Assembly: GCF_000166335.1 (NCBI RefSeq)
Contig: NC_014657.1
Span: forward strand, 1,780,501-1,844,500
Reading direction: 5' to 3'
From: Caldicellulosiruptor owensensis OL
GTDB lineage: Bacteria; Bacillota; Thermoanaerobacteria; Caldicellulosiruptorales; Caldicellulosiruptoraceae
DNA length: 64,000 bases
The position numbers and the translations under genes are program-made. Shown in pieces: positions 46,656 through 55,592 of this stretch (position 1 is its first letter; the number at the start of each line of letters is the position of its first letter). The notes under the pieces were generated by a model. The model searched no databases and had not been told where the DNA came from. It saw only the letters and a program-made list of their open reading frames with translations.

Positions 46656-47345
46656 CTATCTTTTTACCTCACTTCCATAAGGACAGACCCTCATGCATAT
46701 GCCACATACCTGACCCCGTCCAATGAACTTAAACTTTTCTTTCATATAACTGCTACACGCATGGGGGTCTATCATCTCGTTTCTATCTATACCCAAGTAC
46801 CATGTGTTTCCATGGATTGCCTGTGCAGGACAACTTACAATACAAAGATTGCAATCGCCACATTTTGGCTCAATAACATTATTGCTTATCCCGTTTTCTG
46901 GTTCATATGTTGTGAGAATTGTTCCAAGGCGTACACGTGGTCCAAACCTTTCATGAATAAAAAGATTGCTCTTCCCAATAAAACCCATGCCAGACAGGAC
47001 CGCTCCTATCTTGTGTGACAGCACACCCGAAAACCCATTGTCCTTGCCGTGGACGCTCTGTGATGCAGCAATACTATAAGCATAATATCCTTTTGACTCT
47101 AAAAACAGCACACCTTTCAATGTCAAAAGGTCAATAAGGTTGTTTATGGCTTTGTAGTGATGGTAGTATGTAAACGTCGGCGAATCTATTATTTGATTAA
47201 CAATAGCATCTGAAAGCCTTACAACCACTGTTACGCACGTCTTAAATATTTTTAGTTCATCAGGTAAATATTTGTTTATGGAAGAAAATCCTACATCACT
47301 TGCCCCTTCAGAAATTAACATTTTTTTGAGTTCATCTAAAAGCAC
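46656..47345 (-). CDS. 4Fe-4S double-cluster protein, related to epoxyqueuosine reductase
   Basis: 229 aa, GTG start at 47345 with AGAGAGATGATG upstream. The C-terminal part carries two ferredoxin-like clusters: CGDCNLCIVSCPAQAI (about residues 166-181) and CGICMRVCPYGSEVKR (about 214-229). The centre (SGVLSHKIGAVLSGMGFIGK, RFGPRVRLGTILTTYEPENG) matches QueG-like proteins, but the N-terminal cobalamin domain and HEAT tail of true QueG are absent and the protein is shorter. It may be an orphan reductase of the same superfamily. A redox role is inferred. Confidence 0.85.
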   Translation of the reverse strand: MLLDELKKMLISEGASDVGFSSINKYLPDELKIFKTCVTVVVRLSDAIVNQIIDSPTFTYYHHYKAINNLIDLLTLKGVLFLESKGYYAYSIAASQSVHGKDNGFSGVLSHKIGAVLSGMGFIGKSNLFIHERFGPRVRLGTILTTYEPENGISNNVIEPKCGDCNLCIVSCPAQAIHGNTWYLGIDRNEMIDPHACSSYMKEKFKFIGRGQVCGICMRVCPYGSEVKR

Positions 47346-47368
47346 TCTTCATCATCTCTCTTTGAATT

Positions 47369-48709
47369 TTAAAATATAAAATTTAAAACTTCTTCTATAT
47401 TTGACATTCCAAAGACCTCTATAACACTGTCGCTTTGTATTACTTCCAGATTTCTCTTTGGAATAATAGCTCTTTTAAATCCAAGTTTCTTTGCTTCGTT
47501 CAATCTTTTTTCTATATATGATACACCTCTAATTTCACCTGTTAAACCTACTTCACCTATTAATACAGTATCCCCAATAGGAACTCCTTTATAACTTGAA
47601 GCTATCGCACATACAATGGCAAGGTCTGCTGCCGGCTCTGAAACCTTAAACCCACCTGCCACATTTACATATATATCCTGAACATTTAACGCAAACCCCA
47701 TCTTCTTTTCAAGCACAGCACAGAGCATCACGCATCTGTTATAATCAATTCCAGTCACTGTCCTTCTTGGCGTGCCAAAAGATGTTGGAGTAGTAAGCGC
47801 CTGTATCTCTAAAAGAATAGACCTTGTTCCTTCTATTGCAGAATAAATAGCAACACCCTCAACATTGTAGCTGCTTTCCAAAAAAATGCTTGAAGGATTT
47901 TTTACCTCAACAAGTCCACTGTCTGTCATCTCAAAAATCCCAAGCTGGTTTGTAGGACCAAATCTATTTTTGTAAGCTCTGATTACCCTATAGGTGTTAA
48001 ATCTCTCTCCTTCAAAATACAATACACAGTCAACCATGTGTTCTAAAACTCTCGGTCCTGCAATAAGCCCATCCTTTGTTACATGCCCCACAATTACAGC
48101 TGTGATGTTATAAGTCTTTGAGATTTTTAAAAGCTGCATTGTCACGTCTCTGACCTGGGTTACACTTCCAGGTGCTGACTGATTTTCTGGTACATACATA
48201 GTTTGTATAGAATCAATTATAACAAACTCTGGCTTTATTCCCAAGATAATATTTTTTATTAAATCAAAATTGGTTTCACACACAACATCAAAGTTCCCTT
48301 CAATACCAAGCCTTTGTGCTCTAAGTTTTAGCTGGTTTGAACCTTCCTCACCTGATACATACAATACTTTTATTTTCCTACTTAATATATTTGCAACCTG
48401 CAAAAGCAAAGTTGATTTTCCAATTCCCGGCTCACCGCCAAGCAAAATGAGTTCTCCCTTTACAAATCCGCCACCAAGGACACTATCCAGCTCTTCTATG
48501 CCAGACAAAAATCTTTCTTCTTTTGTGCTGACATTAGAAAGTTTTAAGACTGCTAAGTTCTCTTTTGAAGCAGAAATAGTTTCTGTTTTATTTTGGTCTA
48601 CTCTTTCAAGCACAAAGGTGTCCCAGCTTGAACAGTTTGGACACCTTCCAAGCCATTTTGAAGTTCTAAAACCGCACTCCTGACAAACATAAATGTTTTT
48701 TATTTTCAT
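47369..48709 (-). CDS. radA: DNA repair protein RadA
   Basis: 446 aa, ATG 48709 after GAGGAG. An N-terminal zinc finger (CQECGFRTSKWLGRCPNCSS, residues 9-28) is followed by a RecA-like ATPase with Walker A LLGGEPGIGKSTLLLQVAN (about 88) and the RadA signature AYKNRFGPTNQLGIFEMTDS (about 245). The C-terminal Lon-like domain has GGFKVSEPAADLAIVCAIAS (about 350). It promotes branch migration in recombination. It is divergent from the GT4 gene, with 132 bp between. Confidence 0.96.
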   Translation of the reverse strand: MKIKNIYVCQECGFRTSKWLGRCPNCSSWDTFVLERVDQNKTETISASKENLAVLKLSNVSTKEERFLSGIEELDSVLGGGFVKGELILLGGEPGIGKSTLLLQVANILSRKIKVLYVSGEEGSNQLKLRAQRLGIEGNFDVVCETNFDLIKNIILGIKPEFVIIDSIQTMYVPENQSAPGSVTQVRDVTMQLLKISKTYNITAVIVGHVTKDGLIAGPRVLEHMVDCVLYFEGERFNTYRVIRAYKNRFGPTNQLGIFEMTDSGLVEVKNPSSIFLESSYNVEGVAIYSAIEGTRSILLEIQALTTPTSFGTPRRTVTGIDYNRCVMLCAVLEKKMGFALNVQDIYVNVAGGFKVSEPAADLAIVCAIASSYKGVPIGDTVLIGEVGLTGEIRGVSYIEKRLNEAKKLGFKRAIIPKRNLEVIQSDSVIEVFGMSNIEEVLNFIF

Positions 48710-48841
48710 TTTTTTATTTTCTCCTCAAAATCTTTTCAAATCCACACGATATATTTTTATCATATTTTCACTCTTTTATAAAGAGTTATGATATAATCTA
48801 ATCGATAAGGTATTTAAGTTGAGGAGGTTTGTTTTTCTAAA

Positions 48842-49969
48842 ATGAAAGTTTTGCACCTTATAAGCGGTGGTGATACAGGAGGAGCAAAGACTCATATAAT
48901 AAATCTGTGTTCGAAGTTAAAAAATCTTGTTGCCCTTAAAATTATATGCTTTATGTACGGACAATTCTATGAAGAAGTAAAAGACGCTGGAATTGATATA
49001 GATGTTATTCAGCAATCTTCTCGATTTGATCTGAGTGTAGTTGATAAAATTGCAAAAATTATTGAAAATGAAAATTATGATATTATTCACTGTCATGGTG
49101 CAAGAGCAAATTTTATCGGAATGTTTTTAAAACTAAAAATTAAAAATAAGCCATTTATCACAACAGTACATAGTGATTTTGATTTAGATTTCCAGGACTC
49201 TTTTTATAAAAGAGTGGTCTTTTCTTTTCTAAATAAACTTGCTCTTAAAAGATTTGATTACTTTGTATCGGTTGGTTCTGCCCTGATAGATAAGATAAAA
49301 GGGCTTGGAGTAAGTGAAGATAGAATCTTTCTTCTGTATAATGGCTTTGATTTTTCAAAAGAGATAAGTTATGTTCATAAAGATGAGTTTTTGTCGAAAT
49401 TTTTTGACAAAAGAATATATGAAAATAAAATAGTGATAGGGAATTTGAGCAGACTCTATAAAGTAAAAGGTCTTGATGTATTTATAAAAGCTGCAAATAT
49501 TATAGTAAAAAAATATTCCAATGTCCTTTTTTTAATAGGCGGAAGCGGTCCTCAAAGGGAATCTTTAAATCTAATGATAAGTGAATATAATCTAAATGAT
49601 AAAGTATTTCTGCTTGGCAGTATAAAAAATCCGTATGACTTTTTCAACAGCATAGATATAAACGTTATCAGTTCCTATTCTGAGACTTTCCCATATTCGA
49701 TTTTGGAAGCAACAGCACTTGAAAAGTGTTGCATATCCAGCAAGGTTGGTTCTGTACCAGATTTGATTGATGATGGTAAAAATGGCTTTTTGTTTGATGC
49801 AGGAGATTACAGAGGTCTTGCTCAAAAAATAGAAATTCTTCTACAAAATGAAAATCTTATAAAAGAGTTCGGGCATCTTCTTTCTAAAAAAGCAAAAGAA
49901 AAGTTTTCTGCAGAAAATATGGCAAGAATGCAATTTGAAATCTATAAAAGTATACTTTCGAAAAAATAA
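48842..49969 (+). CDS. Glycosyltransferase family 4
   Basis: 375 aa, GT-B fold. The N-terminal half has LHLISGGDTGGAKTHIINLC (residues 3-22) and IIHCHGARANFIGMFLKL (about 80). The C-terminal half has IVIGNLSRLYKVKGLDVFIK (about 197), VLFLIGGSGPQRESLNLMI (about 230) and VISSYSETFPYSILEATALE (about 277), with the EX7E nucleotide-sugar site. It is likely to add a sugar to a surface polysaccharide. GAGGAGG lies about 14 nt before the ATG. A TATAAT (about 48792) upstream may be its -10 box. It ends at a bidirectional terminator shared with glnK. Confidence 0.9.
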   Translation: MKVLHLISGGDTGGAKTHIINLCSKLKNLVALKIICFMYGQFYEEVKDAGIDIDVIQQSSRFDLSVVDKIAKIIENENYDIIHCHGARANFIGMFLKLKIKNKPFITTVHSDFDLDFQDSFYKRVVFSFLNKLALKRFDYFVSVGSALIDKIKGLGVSEDRIFLLYNGFDFSKEISYVHKDEFLSKFFDKRIYENKIVIGNLSRLYKVKGLDVFIKAANIIVKKYSNVLFLIGGSGPQRESLNLMISEYNLNDKVFLLGSIKNPYDFFNSIDINVISSYSETFPYSILEATALEKCCISSKVGSVPDLIDDGKNGFLFDAGDYRGLAQKIEILLQNENLIKEFGHLLSKKAKEKFSAENMARMQFEIYKSILSKK

Positions 49970-49970
49970 A

Positions 49971-50022
49971 GGGCTACCTGTTTCAAAAAGTCTTATTTTC
50001 AAACCTCTTAGCAAGGTAGCCC
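49971..50022. terminator. Bidirectional terminator between the GT4 gene and glnK
   Basis: GGGCTACC (49971-49978) and GGTAGCCC (50015-50022) with T-rich tails on both sides, between two convergent genes. Confidence 0.8.
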
Positions 50023-50039
50023 TTTTGATTTTAAAAATT

Positions 50040-50375
50040 TTACAACTTTACGTTTCTTTCCTTGCTACTAATCCTTATAACTTCACTTACTTCTGATACA
50101 AAAATCTTACCATCACCTGGATTCCCTGTTGAACAGCACTTCAGAATAATATCAATAACTCTTTCAAACTTTTCGTCACTCACAACAATCATAACAAGAA
50201 CTTTCGGAAGAAGATCCACAGTATAGCTACCGGCTCTCCATTGCAAGGTTATCCCACGCTGTATACCTCTTCCTTTAACTCTCATAACTGTCATTCCGTA
50301 TATACCCTCTTTTGCAAGGCACTCCTTGAGGTCGTTGAGCTTTTCTTCTCTTATTATAGCTTCTACTTTTTTCAT
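50040..50375 (-). CDS. glnK: PII-family nitrogen regulator (GlnK/GlnB-like)
   Basis: 111-aa PII protein; MKKVEAIIREEKLNDLKECL is the typical start and NPGDGKIFVSEVSEVIRIS the C-terminal signature. The T-loop reads GRGIQRGITLQWRAGSYTVD. The position of Tyr51, uridylylated in many bacteria, is a tryptophan, so control by GlnD-type modification is not expected; ATP/ADP and 2-oxoglutarate binding residues (KGRG, GDGKIFV) remain. It lies 18 bp after amt and should block or open that channel. Confidence 0.95.
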   Translation of the reverse strand: MKKVEAIIREEKLNDLKECLAKEGIYGMTVMRVKGRGIQRGITLQWRAGSYTVDLLPKVLVMIVVSDEKFERVIDIILKCCSTGNPGDGKIFVSEVSEVIRISSKERNVKL

Positions 50376-50393
50376 CTCAAAACACCCCCAAAA

Positions 50394-51614
50394 TTAAATT
50401 CCACCATAAGCCTCTTCACCATGCTGAGATATGTCAAGCCCAACAGTCTCCTCTTCATATGTCACAGCCAAACCAACTGTTCTGTCAAGCACTTTTGAAA
50501 TTATTATGGTCATAATAAACGAAAACGCCCAAACAACTAACACCGAGATAAGCTGAACAAAAAACAGCTTGTAGTTTCCAAATAAGAGCCCATCATTTCC
50601 TGCTGGATTTACAGCCTTGCTTGCAAATATTCCTGTTGCAAGCGCGCCCCAAGTTCCACCCATTCCGTGGCAAGCCCAAACATCTAATGTCTCGTCAAGT
50701 TGTAATCTTTCTCTGAGTCTAATACAGTAGAAGGATATTATAGAAGCAACTGCACCTATTGCTATCGCTGAAAGAGCATTTACATAACCTGATGCAGGTG
50801 TTATTGCAACAAGCCCAACAATTGCACCTGTTGCAATTCCAATTGCACTTGGTTTTCTATAAAGCCAGCTAATAATCATCCATGAAACCGCTGCAGCTGC
50901 AGCAGCTACATTTGTCACAACAAAGGCGTTTACTCCTATCTCGTTTGCAGCCAAACTACTTCCTCCGTTGAATCCGAACCAGCCAAACCAAAGTAAAAAT
51001 GCACCAAGCAATGTAAGCGGAATGTTGTTTGGTTCCATCTGAACTTTACCAAAGTCTTTTCTCTTCCTCAGCACAAGCGAGAGCGCCAGAGCTGAGCTAC
51101 CTGCAGTGATATGGACAACAGTACCTCCTGCAAAGTCAAGTGCTCCTAAGTTTTTAAGCCATCCACCTTTTGCCCACACCCAGTGCGCAACTGGATTGTA
51201 GACAAATATTGACCACAGTAATGTAAAAAGTATATAACTGCTAAATCTTATTCTCTCAACATAAGCACCTACAATAAGTGCAGGAGTAATTGCTGCAAAC
51301 ATCATCTGAAATGCCATGAACAAAAGGTGTGGGATTGTAGCTGCATAGTCAGGGTTGGAGTTATATCCAACATTTTTTAACCCTGCCCACTCAAAGCTCC
51401 CAATCAATCCAAACCTGTCAGGGCCAAACGCCAGGCTGTAGCCAACCAACACCCATTCAATACTGATTATCCCCAAAGTTAACGCCGACATGGTAATTGT
51501 GGAAAGAAGGTTTTTTCTTCTGACCATGCCACCATAAAAAAGACCTACTGCTGGTGTCATCAACATAACCAAAGCAGTTGAAATTAAAACCCATACAATG
51601 TCTGCATAGTTCAT
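50394..51614 (-). CDS. amt: Ammonium transporter
   Basis: 406 aa from ATG 51614 with GGGGGTG 8-9 nt upstream; the longer frame starts at a TTG inside that site. Amt channel with 11 helices: TPAVGLFYGGMVRRKNLLST (about residues 20-39), YVERIRFSSYILFTLLWSIF (about 120), AGGTVVHITAGSSALALSLV (about 162, conserved His region), GWFGFNGGSSLAANE (about 210), ACHGMGGTWGALATGIFASK (about 309, second conserved His). It supplies ammonium, with GlnK as regulatory partner. Confidence 0.96.
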   Translation of the reverse strand: MNYADIVWVLISTALVMLMTPAVGLFYGGMVRRKNLLSTITMSALTLGIISIEWVLVGYSLAFGPDRFGLIGSFEWAGLKNVGYNSNPDYAATIPHLLFMAFQMMFAAITPALIVGAYVERIRFSSYILFTLLWSIFVYNPVAHWVWAKGGWLKNLGALDFAGGTVVHITAGSSALALSLVLRKRKDFGKVQMEPNNIPLTLLGAFLLWFGWFGFNGGSSLAANEIGVNAFVVTNVAAAAAAVSWMIISWLYRKPSAIGIATGAIVGLVAITPASGYVNALSAIAIGAVASIISFYCIRLRERLQLDETLDVWACHGMGGTWGALATGIFASKAVNPAGNDGLLFGNYKLFFVQLISVLVVWAFSFIMTIIISKVLDRTVGLAVTYEEETVGLDISQHGEEAYGGI

Positions 51615-51667
51615 CCAAAACACCCCCAAATTTTATTTTGAAAGTCTATATCCACCAAAATGCAAAA

Positions 51668-51696
51668 TGGGGACATACCTTTTTGGTATGCCCCCA
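51668..51696 (-). promoter_or_regulatory. Leader hairpin of the amt-glnK transcript, possible attenuator
   Basis: On the minus strand TGGGGGCATACC pairs with GGTATGTCCCCA (one mismatch) around AAAAA, about 12 nt after the expected transcription start. A T-rich tail TTTTGCATTTTGG follows. The CCCCA arm could also pair with the amt ribosome site (TGGGGG), so it may act as an attenuator or as a translation switch. Function inferred. Confidence 0.5.
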
Positions 51697-51713
51697 TTGG
51701 CAATTACAGTTTT

Positions 51714-51742
51714 ATTATATTCTTTTGAGTGTAAATTGTCAA
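51714..51742 (-). promoter_or_regulatory. Sigma-A promoter of amt-glnK
   Basis: Consensus TTGACA (51737-51742) and TATAAT (51714-51719) on the minus strand with a 17 nt spacer. The predicted start is near 51707, about 93 nt upstream of the amt ATG. Confidence 0.85.
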
Positions 51743-51781
51743 TAGGTGAAAGAGAAAAACTTCTAAATTGCAAAAATAAAA

Positions 51782-51802
51782 GCTCCTTTTTGAAAAAGGA
51801 GC
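51782..51802 (-). terminator. Rho-independent terminator of rplM-rpsI
   Basis: GCTCCTTTTT/AAAAAGGAGC with a one-base loop core, followed by TTTTATTTTTGC on the minus strand, 13 bp past rpsI. Confidence 0.85.
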
Positions 51803-51814
51803 CGCCAAAACTTT

Positions 51815-52213
51815 TTATCTTTTCGAGAACTGGGGTGCTCTTCTTGCTTTCTTGAGACCGTATTTCTTTCTCTCCACCATACGCGGATCTCTTGTAAGAA
51901 ATCCTGCCTTCTTCAAAGCTGGTCTTAAAGTTGGATCAGCAAGCACAAGTGCTCTTGCAATACCATGTCTTACTGCACCTGCTTGCCCAGAAAGACCGCC
52001 ACCCTGAACCTTTGCTATCACATCATACTTACCAAGAGTCTCGGTAAGTGTCAATGGCTGCTTCACAATAATTCTCAATGTCTCAAGAGGAAAATACTCT
52101 TCCATATTTTTATCATTCACAATAATCTTACCACTTCCAGGTGAAAGCCAAACCTTTGCAACAGAAGTTTTTCTTCTACCAGTTGCATAGTATTTTACCT
52201 GTGCCACTTTCAT
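51815..52213 (-). CDS. rpsI: 30S ribosomal protein S9
   Basis: 132 aa. [20 protein letters not shown] near the N-terminus and the highly basic tail ([17 protein letters not shown], ending SKR) that reaches the P-site tRNA are diagnostic. It follows rplM by 18 bp, the conserved L13-S9 operon, and ends at a strong terminator. Confidence 0.98.
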   Translation of the reverse strand: MKVAQVKYYATGRRKTSVAKVWLSPGSGKIIVNDKNMEEYFPLETLRIIVKQPLTLTETLGKYDVIAKVQGGGLSGQAGAVRHGIARALVLADPTLRPALKKAGFLTRDPRMVERKKYGLKKARRAPQFSKR

Positions 52214-52231
52214 ATCCTCCCTTAACTAAAA

Positions 52232-52660
52232 CTATATTTCCAGCACTTCCGGCTTCTGTGCTGCATGTGGATGATTTGGTCCTCTGTAAACTTTGAGTTT
52301 TCGCATGAACCTATCTCTGAGCTTATTTTTGGGAAGCATTCCACGTACTGCAATCTCAATTGCTTTTTCTGGATGCTTTTCAAGAAGTCTGCGATATGGT
52401 ATGAACTTGAGTCCACCTGGATACTTTGTATGATATCTGTATCCATCCCTGTCAAGCTTTTTGCCCGTCAACACAACCTTTTCAGCATTGATTACAATAA
52501 CATAGTCGCCAGTGTCAACATTCGGAGTAAACTGCGGTTTGTGCTTACCTCTCAAAATCACAGCAATTTTAGCTGCAAGTCTTCCAAGCGGCTTTCCTGT
52601 TGCATCAATAACATACCACTTCTTTGGAACCTCGTTTGGTTTTGCAAGGTATGTCTTCAT
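52232..52660 (-). CDS. rplM: 50S ribosomal protein L13
   Basis: 142 aa. [20 protein letters not shown] (residues 16-35), [20 protein letters not shown] (about 44) and [20 protein letters not shown] (about 105) are characteristic. It is the first gene of the L13-S9 operon, with AAGGAGTG/GGGAG upstream. The leader between the promoter (52752-52780) and the ATG is about 85 nt and could hold an L13-type autoregulatory RNA, but I cannot confirm its fold. Confidence 0.98.
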   Translation of the reverse strand: MKTYLAKPNEVPKKWYVIDATGKPLGRLAAKIAVILRGKHKPQFTPNVDTGDYVIVINAEKVVLTGKKLDRDGYRYHTKYPGGLKFIPYRRLLEKHPEKAIEIAVRGMLPKNKLRDRFMRKLKVYRGPNHPHAAQKPEVLEI

Positions 52661-52751
52661 CGCTTCTCCCTACACTCCTTCTGAAATTTTGTTTTCTGAA
52701 AAAATCTATATTATCAACTCATACTCGGGGCCTCATTTTAAAACATTAAAT

Positions 52752-52780
52752 ATTCTAATACATTATATTGTCAATGTCAA
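52752..52780 (-). promoter_or_regulatory. Sigma-A promoter of rplM-rpsI
   Basis: TTGACA (52775-52780), a 17 nt spacer and TAGAAT (52752-52757) on the minus strand, about 90 nt upstream of the rplM start. Confidence 0.75.
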
Positions 52781-52907
52781 TTGCTTGGACAAGTATTTTT
52801 AAAATAGACTCAAGAGTATCTTCAATCTAAAAATACAAAGTATCTGACAAAAATTTTGGTAAAATATAAATGTAAACTCTACATTGATAAGAAAGGGGGA
52901 AATCTTA

Positions 52908-54041
52908 TTGAAATATTTGGTTGCACCGGATAAATATAAGGGGTCGTTTGACGCTTTAGTCGCATCTGAAATAATAAAAGAAGCTATTGTTGAGGTTGAC
53001 AAAGGTGCAGAAGTTTTTCAGCTTCCGCTTGCCGACGGTGGAGAAGGAACCTTAACAGCTCTATCTAAAATTTTTGGTGCCAAAATAGAAGAGGTTGAGG
53101 TAAATGACCCTCTTTTTAGGAAGATAAAAAGCAGAATAGGATTTTTTGAAGACAAAGCAATCATTGAAATGGCAGAATGTTCAGGTCTTCTTCTTTTAAA
53201 AGATGAAGAAAGAAATCCTCTTTACACAACAACATATGGTGTTGGCGAGCTCATCAAATACGCAATTTCAAATGGAGTTAAAGAAATCATCATTGGTATT
53301 GGCGGCTCTGCAACAAATGATGCAGGTACAGGAATGCTGAGCGCGCTTGGAATGAAATTTTTGAATGAAAATGGAGAGGAATTAAAACCAATCGGAGAAA
53401 ACTTGATAAAAATAAAAAAGATAGATGATTCAGAATTCTTGAATGATGTTCGCAAAGTAAAATTTACAGTTTTGTGTGATGTTACAAATTCATTATACGG
53501 AGAAAACGGTGCAGCATATGTGTTTGCACCTCAAAAAGGGGCAGATGAAAATGCTGTAAAGCTTCTTGATATGGGACTTAGAAATTTTGCAAATGTTGCC
53601 AAAGAGTATCTTGGAAAAGACTTATCGCTATCCAGTGGTGCAGGTGCTGCAGGGGGGTTGGGATTTGCACTTTTGGCTTTTTTGAACGCTCAGTATGTAT
53701 CGGGAATAGATTATATACTAAGCGCTTCGAACGCTGAAGAACATGTCAAATGGACAGATATTATCATCACTGGTGAAGGAAGATTTGACAGGCAAAGCTT
53801 ATCTGGAAAATCTACAATTGGAATTGCAAGACTTGGTGCAAAATTTGGCAAAATGGTAATTGTTATTTCAGGTTCAATTGATTGCCCTTTTGAAGAGTAC
53901 ACAAAAGAAGGTATAACCTCAATTTTCTCTATTGTTGACATGGCATCATCGCTTGACAGATGCCTAAAGGAGGCACCACGTCTGCTTAAAGAAACTACAA
54001 AGAGTATCGTAAATTTGATTTTAAGATCTAAAAAGCTTTAA
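52908..54041 (+). CDS. glxK: Glycerate kinase (type I)
   Basis: 377 aa from the TTG at 52908, which has AAAGGGGG 9 nt upstream; the in-frame TTG at 52884 precedes that site. GlxK/GarK family: VAPDKYKGSFDALVASEIIK (residues 4-23), PLADGGEGTLTAL (about 42), IIGIGGSATNDAGTGMLSAL (about 128), SGAGAAGGLGFALLAFLNAQ (about 245), ITGEGRFDRQSLSGKSTIGI (about 287). It phosphorylates glycerate to a phosphoglycerate for glycolysis. Single gene, ending at a terminator shared with the convergent fucosidase gene. Confidence 0.95.
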   Translation: MKYLVAPDKYKGSFDALVASEIIKEAIVEVDKGAEVFQLPLADGGEGTLTALSKIFGAKIEEVEVNDPLFRKIKSRIGFFEDKAIIEMAECSGLLLLKDEERNPLYTTTYGVGELIKYAISNGVKEIIIGIGGSATNDAGTGMLSALGMKFLNENGEELKPIGENLIKIKKIDDSEFLNDVRKVKFTVLCDVTNSLYGENGAAYVFAPQKGADENAVKLLDMGLRNFANVAKEYLGKDLSLSSGAGAAGGLGFALLAFLNAQYVSGIDYILSASNAEEHVKWTDIIITGEGRFDRQSLSGKSTIGIARLGAKFGKMVIVISGSIDCPFEEYTKEGITSIFSIVDMASSLDRCLKEAPRLLKETTKSIVNLILRSKKL

Positions 54042-54059
54042 AAAAGCAGATAAAATCAT

Positions 54060-54094
54060 CAGGGCTATTCCTCTTTCTTTATGGAATAGCCCTG
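54060..54094. terminator. Bidirectional hairpin between glycerate kinase and fucosidase genes
   Basis: A perfect 12 bp stem CAGGGCTATTCC/GGAATAGCCCTG with an 11 nt loop, between convergent genes. T-runs are short, so termination strength is uncertain. Confidence 0.65.
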
Positions 54095-54105
54095 AACAGG
54101 AAGTT

Positions 54106-55566
54106 TCACTCTATGCAAAAACAATATGGATATCCTGTGCTATAGCACTTTTCTGGCAATTTGATAACCAAAGCATTTTCCAACTGTTCAAATTCAAGCT
54201 CATCTTCAAATCCTAAAAGTTTTATCTTTTTTACAAAAATACCACTTGATAGTCCCAAACTTTTGATGATTGCCTTGTGTTCATCTGGATACTTCATTTG
54301 AAAAGCAAAAATTTTCCCATCTTTTTGTGTAAATCTAAAATCCTCTTGCGTCCACTCAAGTTTTTTCTCCTGAAAAGCTCCACCTTGGCCTTTTGTCGGA
54401 CCTTCTTTATATCTTATCCATGGACGTGTTGCATATATACCTTCTCCGTTTACTTTTATCCATTTTGCAATCTCATCAAGAATATAAAGACATTCATCAT
54501 CCAAGGTGCCATCTGGTTTTTGCGGAATATTCAAAAGAAGGTTTCCACCTTTGCTGACAATATCAATAAGCATTTCAATTACCTGTTGCGGGGTTTTGTA
54601 AATCGCTCTAACATCATAAAACCAGCCACCCAAACATGTATCTGTCTGCCATGGATGAGGTAGAATTTCTTCTGCTGCTCCGCGTTCAATGTCCAAAACA
54701 CCAATTTCATAGACTTCTGGATTTGTGTCTTTTTGAGTGTACACTGCTTGATTTATACCACCGTGATTTTTGGCACTGGTATTGTAAAGATGCGCGACAA
54801 TATTGAGTCCAACTTCTCCAAAAGGAACACCGCCGTCTGAATATAAAAAGTCTGGCTCATACTGGTCAATCAAATCTTTGATTCTTAAAAACCATTTCAT
54901 ATGCCACTGTGGATTGGGTGAATACCAATTGACAATCTTTCCATGCTGTTTTTCCAATTCGTATTCATCCCAATTAGGATGATAAAAATCCTCATAGGCC
55001 GGATCATTTCCATCGTATGGGATACCTTTATATGGTCCTTTTGTGTCATGTCCTTTACTTGGTGCAAACCACGAAAAGCTTGCCGCTAAATGTTCTGATA
55101 CACCAAACGGAAGTCCTCTTTCTCTTGCAGCTTTGCACCACATTCCAACAATATCTTTCTTCGGCCCCATATTTACTGCATTCCACCTATGGTATCGAGA
55201 ATTCCAGTTATCAAAGTTATCGTGGTGAACAGCCTGAGCAACAAAATATTTTGCACCTGCTTTGATATACAGATCAATTAGTTCCTCCGGGTCAAACCTT
55301 TCGGCTTTCCACATCTGAACTATGTCTTTGTAACCAACCTTTGAAGGATGCCCATACTTTCGCCAGTGATAGTAATACTGTGGCTCTCCTTCTCTGTAGA
55401 TATTTCTTGCATACCAGTCCCCATACATTGGAACACTCTGAGGTCCCCAGTGTGCCCAAATTCCAAACTTTGCATCTAAAAACCATTGTGGACATTTAAA
55501 TTGTCTTAAAGATTCCCTTGTTGGCGAGAATGGACCTTTTTGGATGGTTTTAAAATACTCCTCCAT
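54106..55566 (-). CDS. Alpha-L-fucosidase (GH29)
   Basis: 486 aa, ATG 55566 with AAGGAGGTC upstream. GH29 barrel: WFLDAKFGIWAHWGPQSVPM (about residues 28-47), YFVAQAVHHDNFDNWNSRYH (about 109), FGVSEHLAASFSWF (about 155) and the nucleophile Asp in DFLYSDGGVPFGE (about 242). A C-terminal beta-sandwich follows. No signal peptide, so it is cytosolic and would cleave fucose from imported glycans. It sits directly after the fucose isomerase pseudogene, 27 bp apart, as in a fucose-use operon. The gene itself is intact. Confidence 0.93.
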   Translation of the reverse strand: MEEYFKTIQKGPFSPTRESLRQFKCPQWFLDAKFGIWAHWGPQSVPMYGDWYARNIYREGEPQYYYHWRKYGHPSKVGYKDIVQMWKAERFDPEELIDLYIKAGAKYFVAQAVHHDNFDNWNSRYHRWNAVNMGPKKDIVGMWCKAARERGLPFGVSEHLAASFSWFAPSKGHDTKGPYKGIPYDGNDPAYEDFYHPNWDEYELEKQHGKIVNWYSPNPQWHMKWFLRIKDLIDQYEPDFLYSDGGVPFGEVGLNIVAHLYNTSAKNHGGINQAVYTQKDTNPEVYEIGVLDIERGAAEEILPHPWQTDTCLGGWFYDVRAIYKTPQQVIEMLIDIVSKGGNLLLNIPQKPDGTLDDECLYILDEIAKWIKVNGEGIYATRPWIRYKEGPTKGQGGAFQEKKLEWTQEDFRFTQKDGKIFAFQMKYPDEHKAIIKSLGLSSGIFVKKIKLLGFEDELEFEQLENALVIKLPEKCYSTGYPYCFCIE

Positions 55567-55592
55567 ATAAGAGAGACCTCCTTGTACACAAA

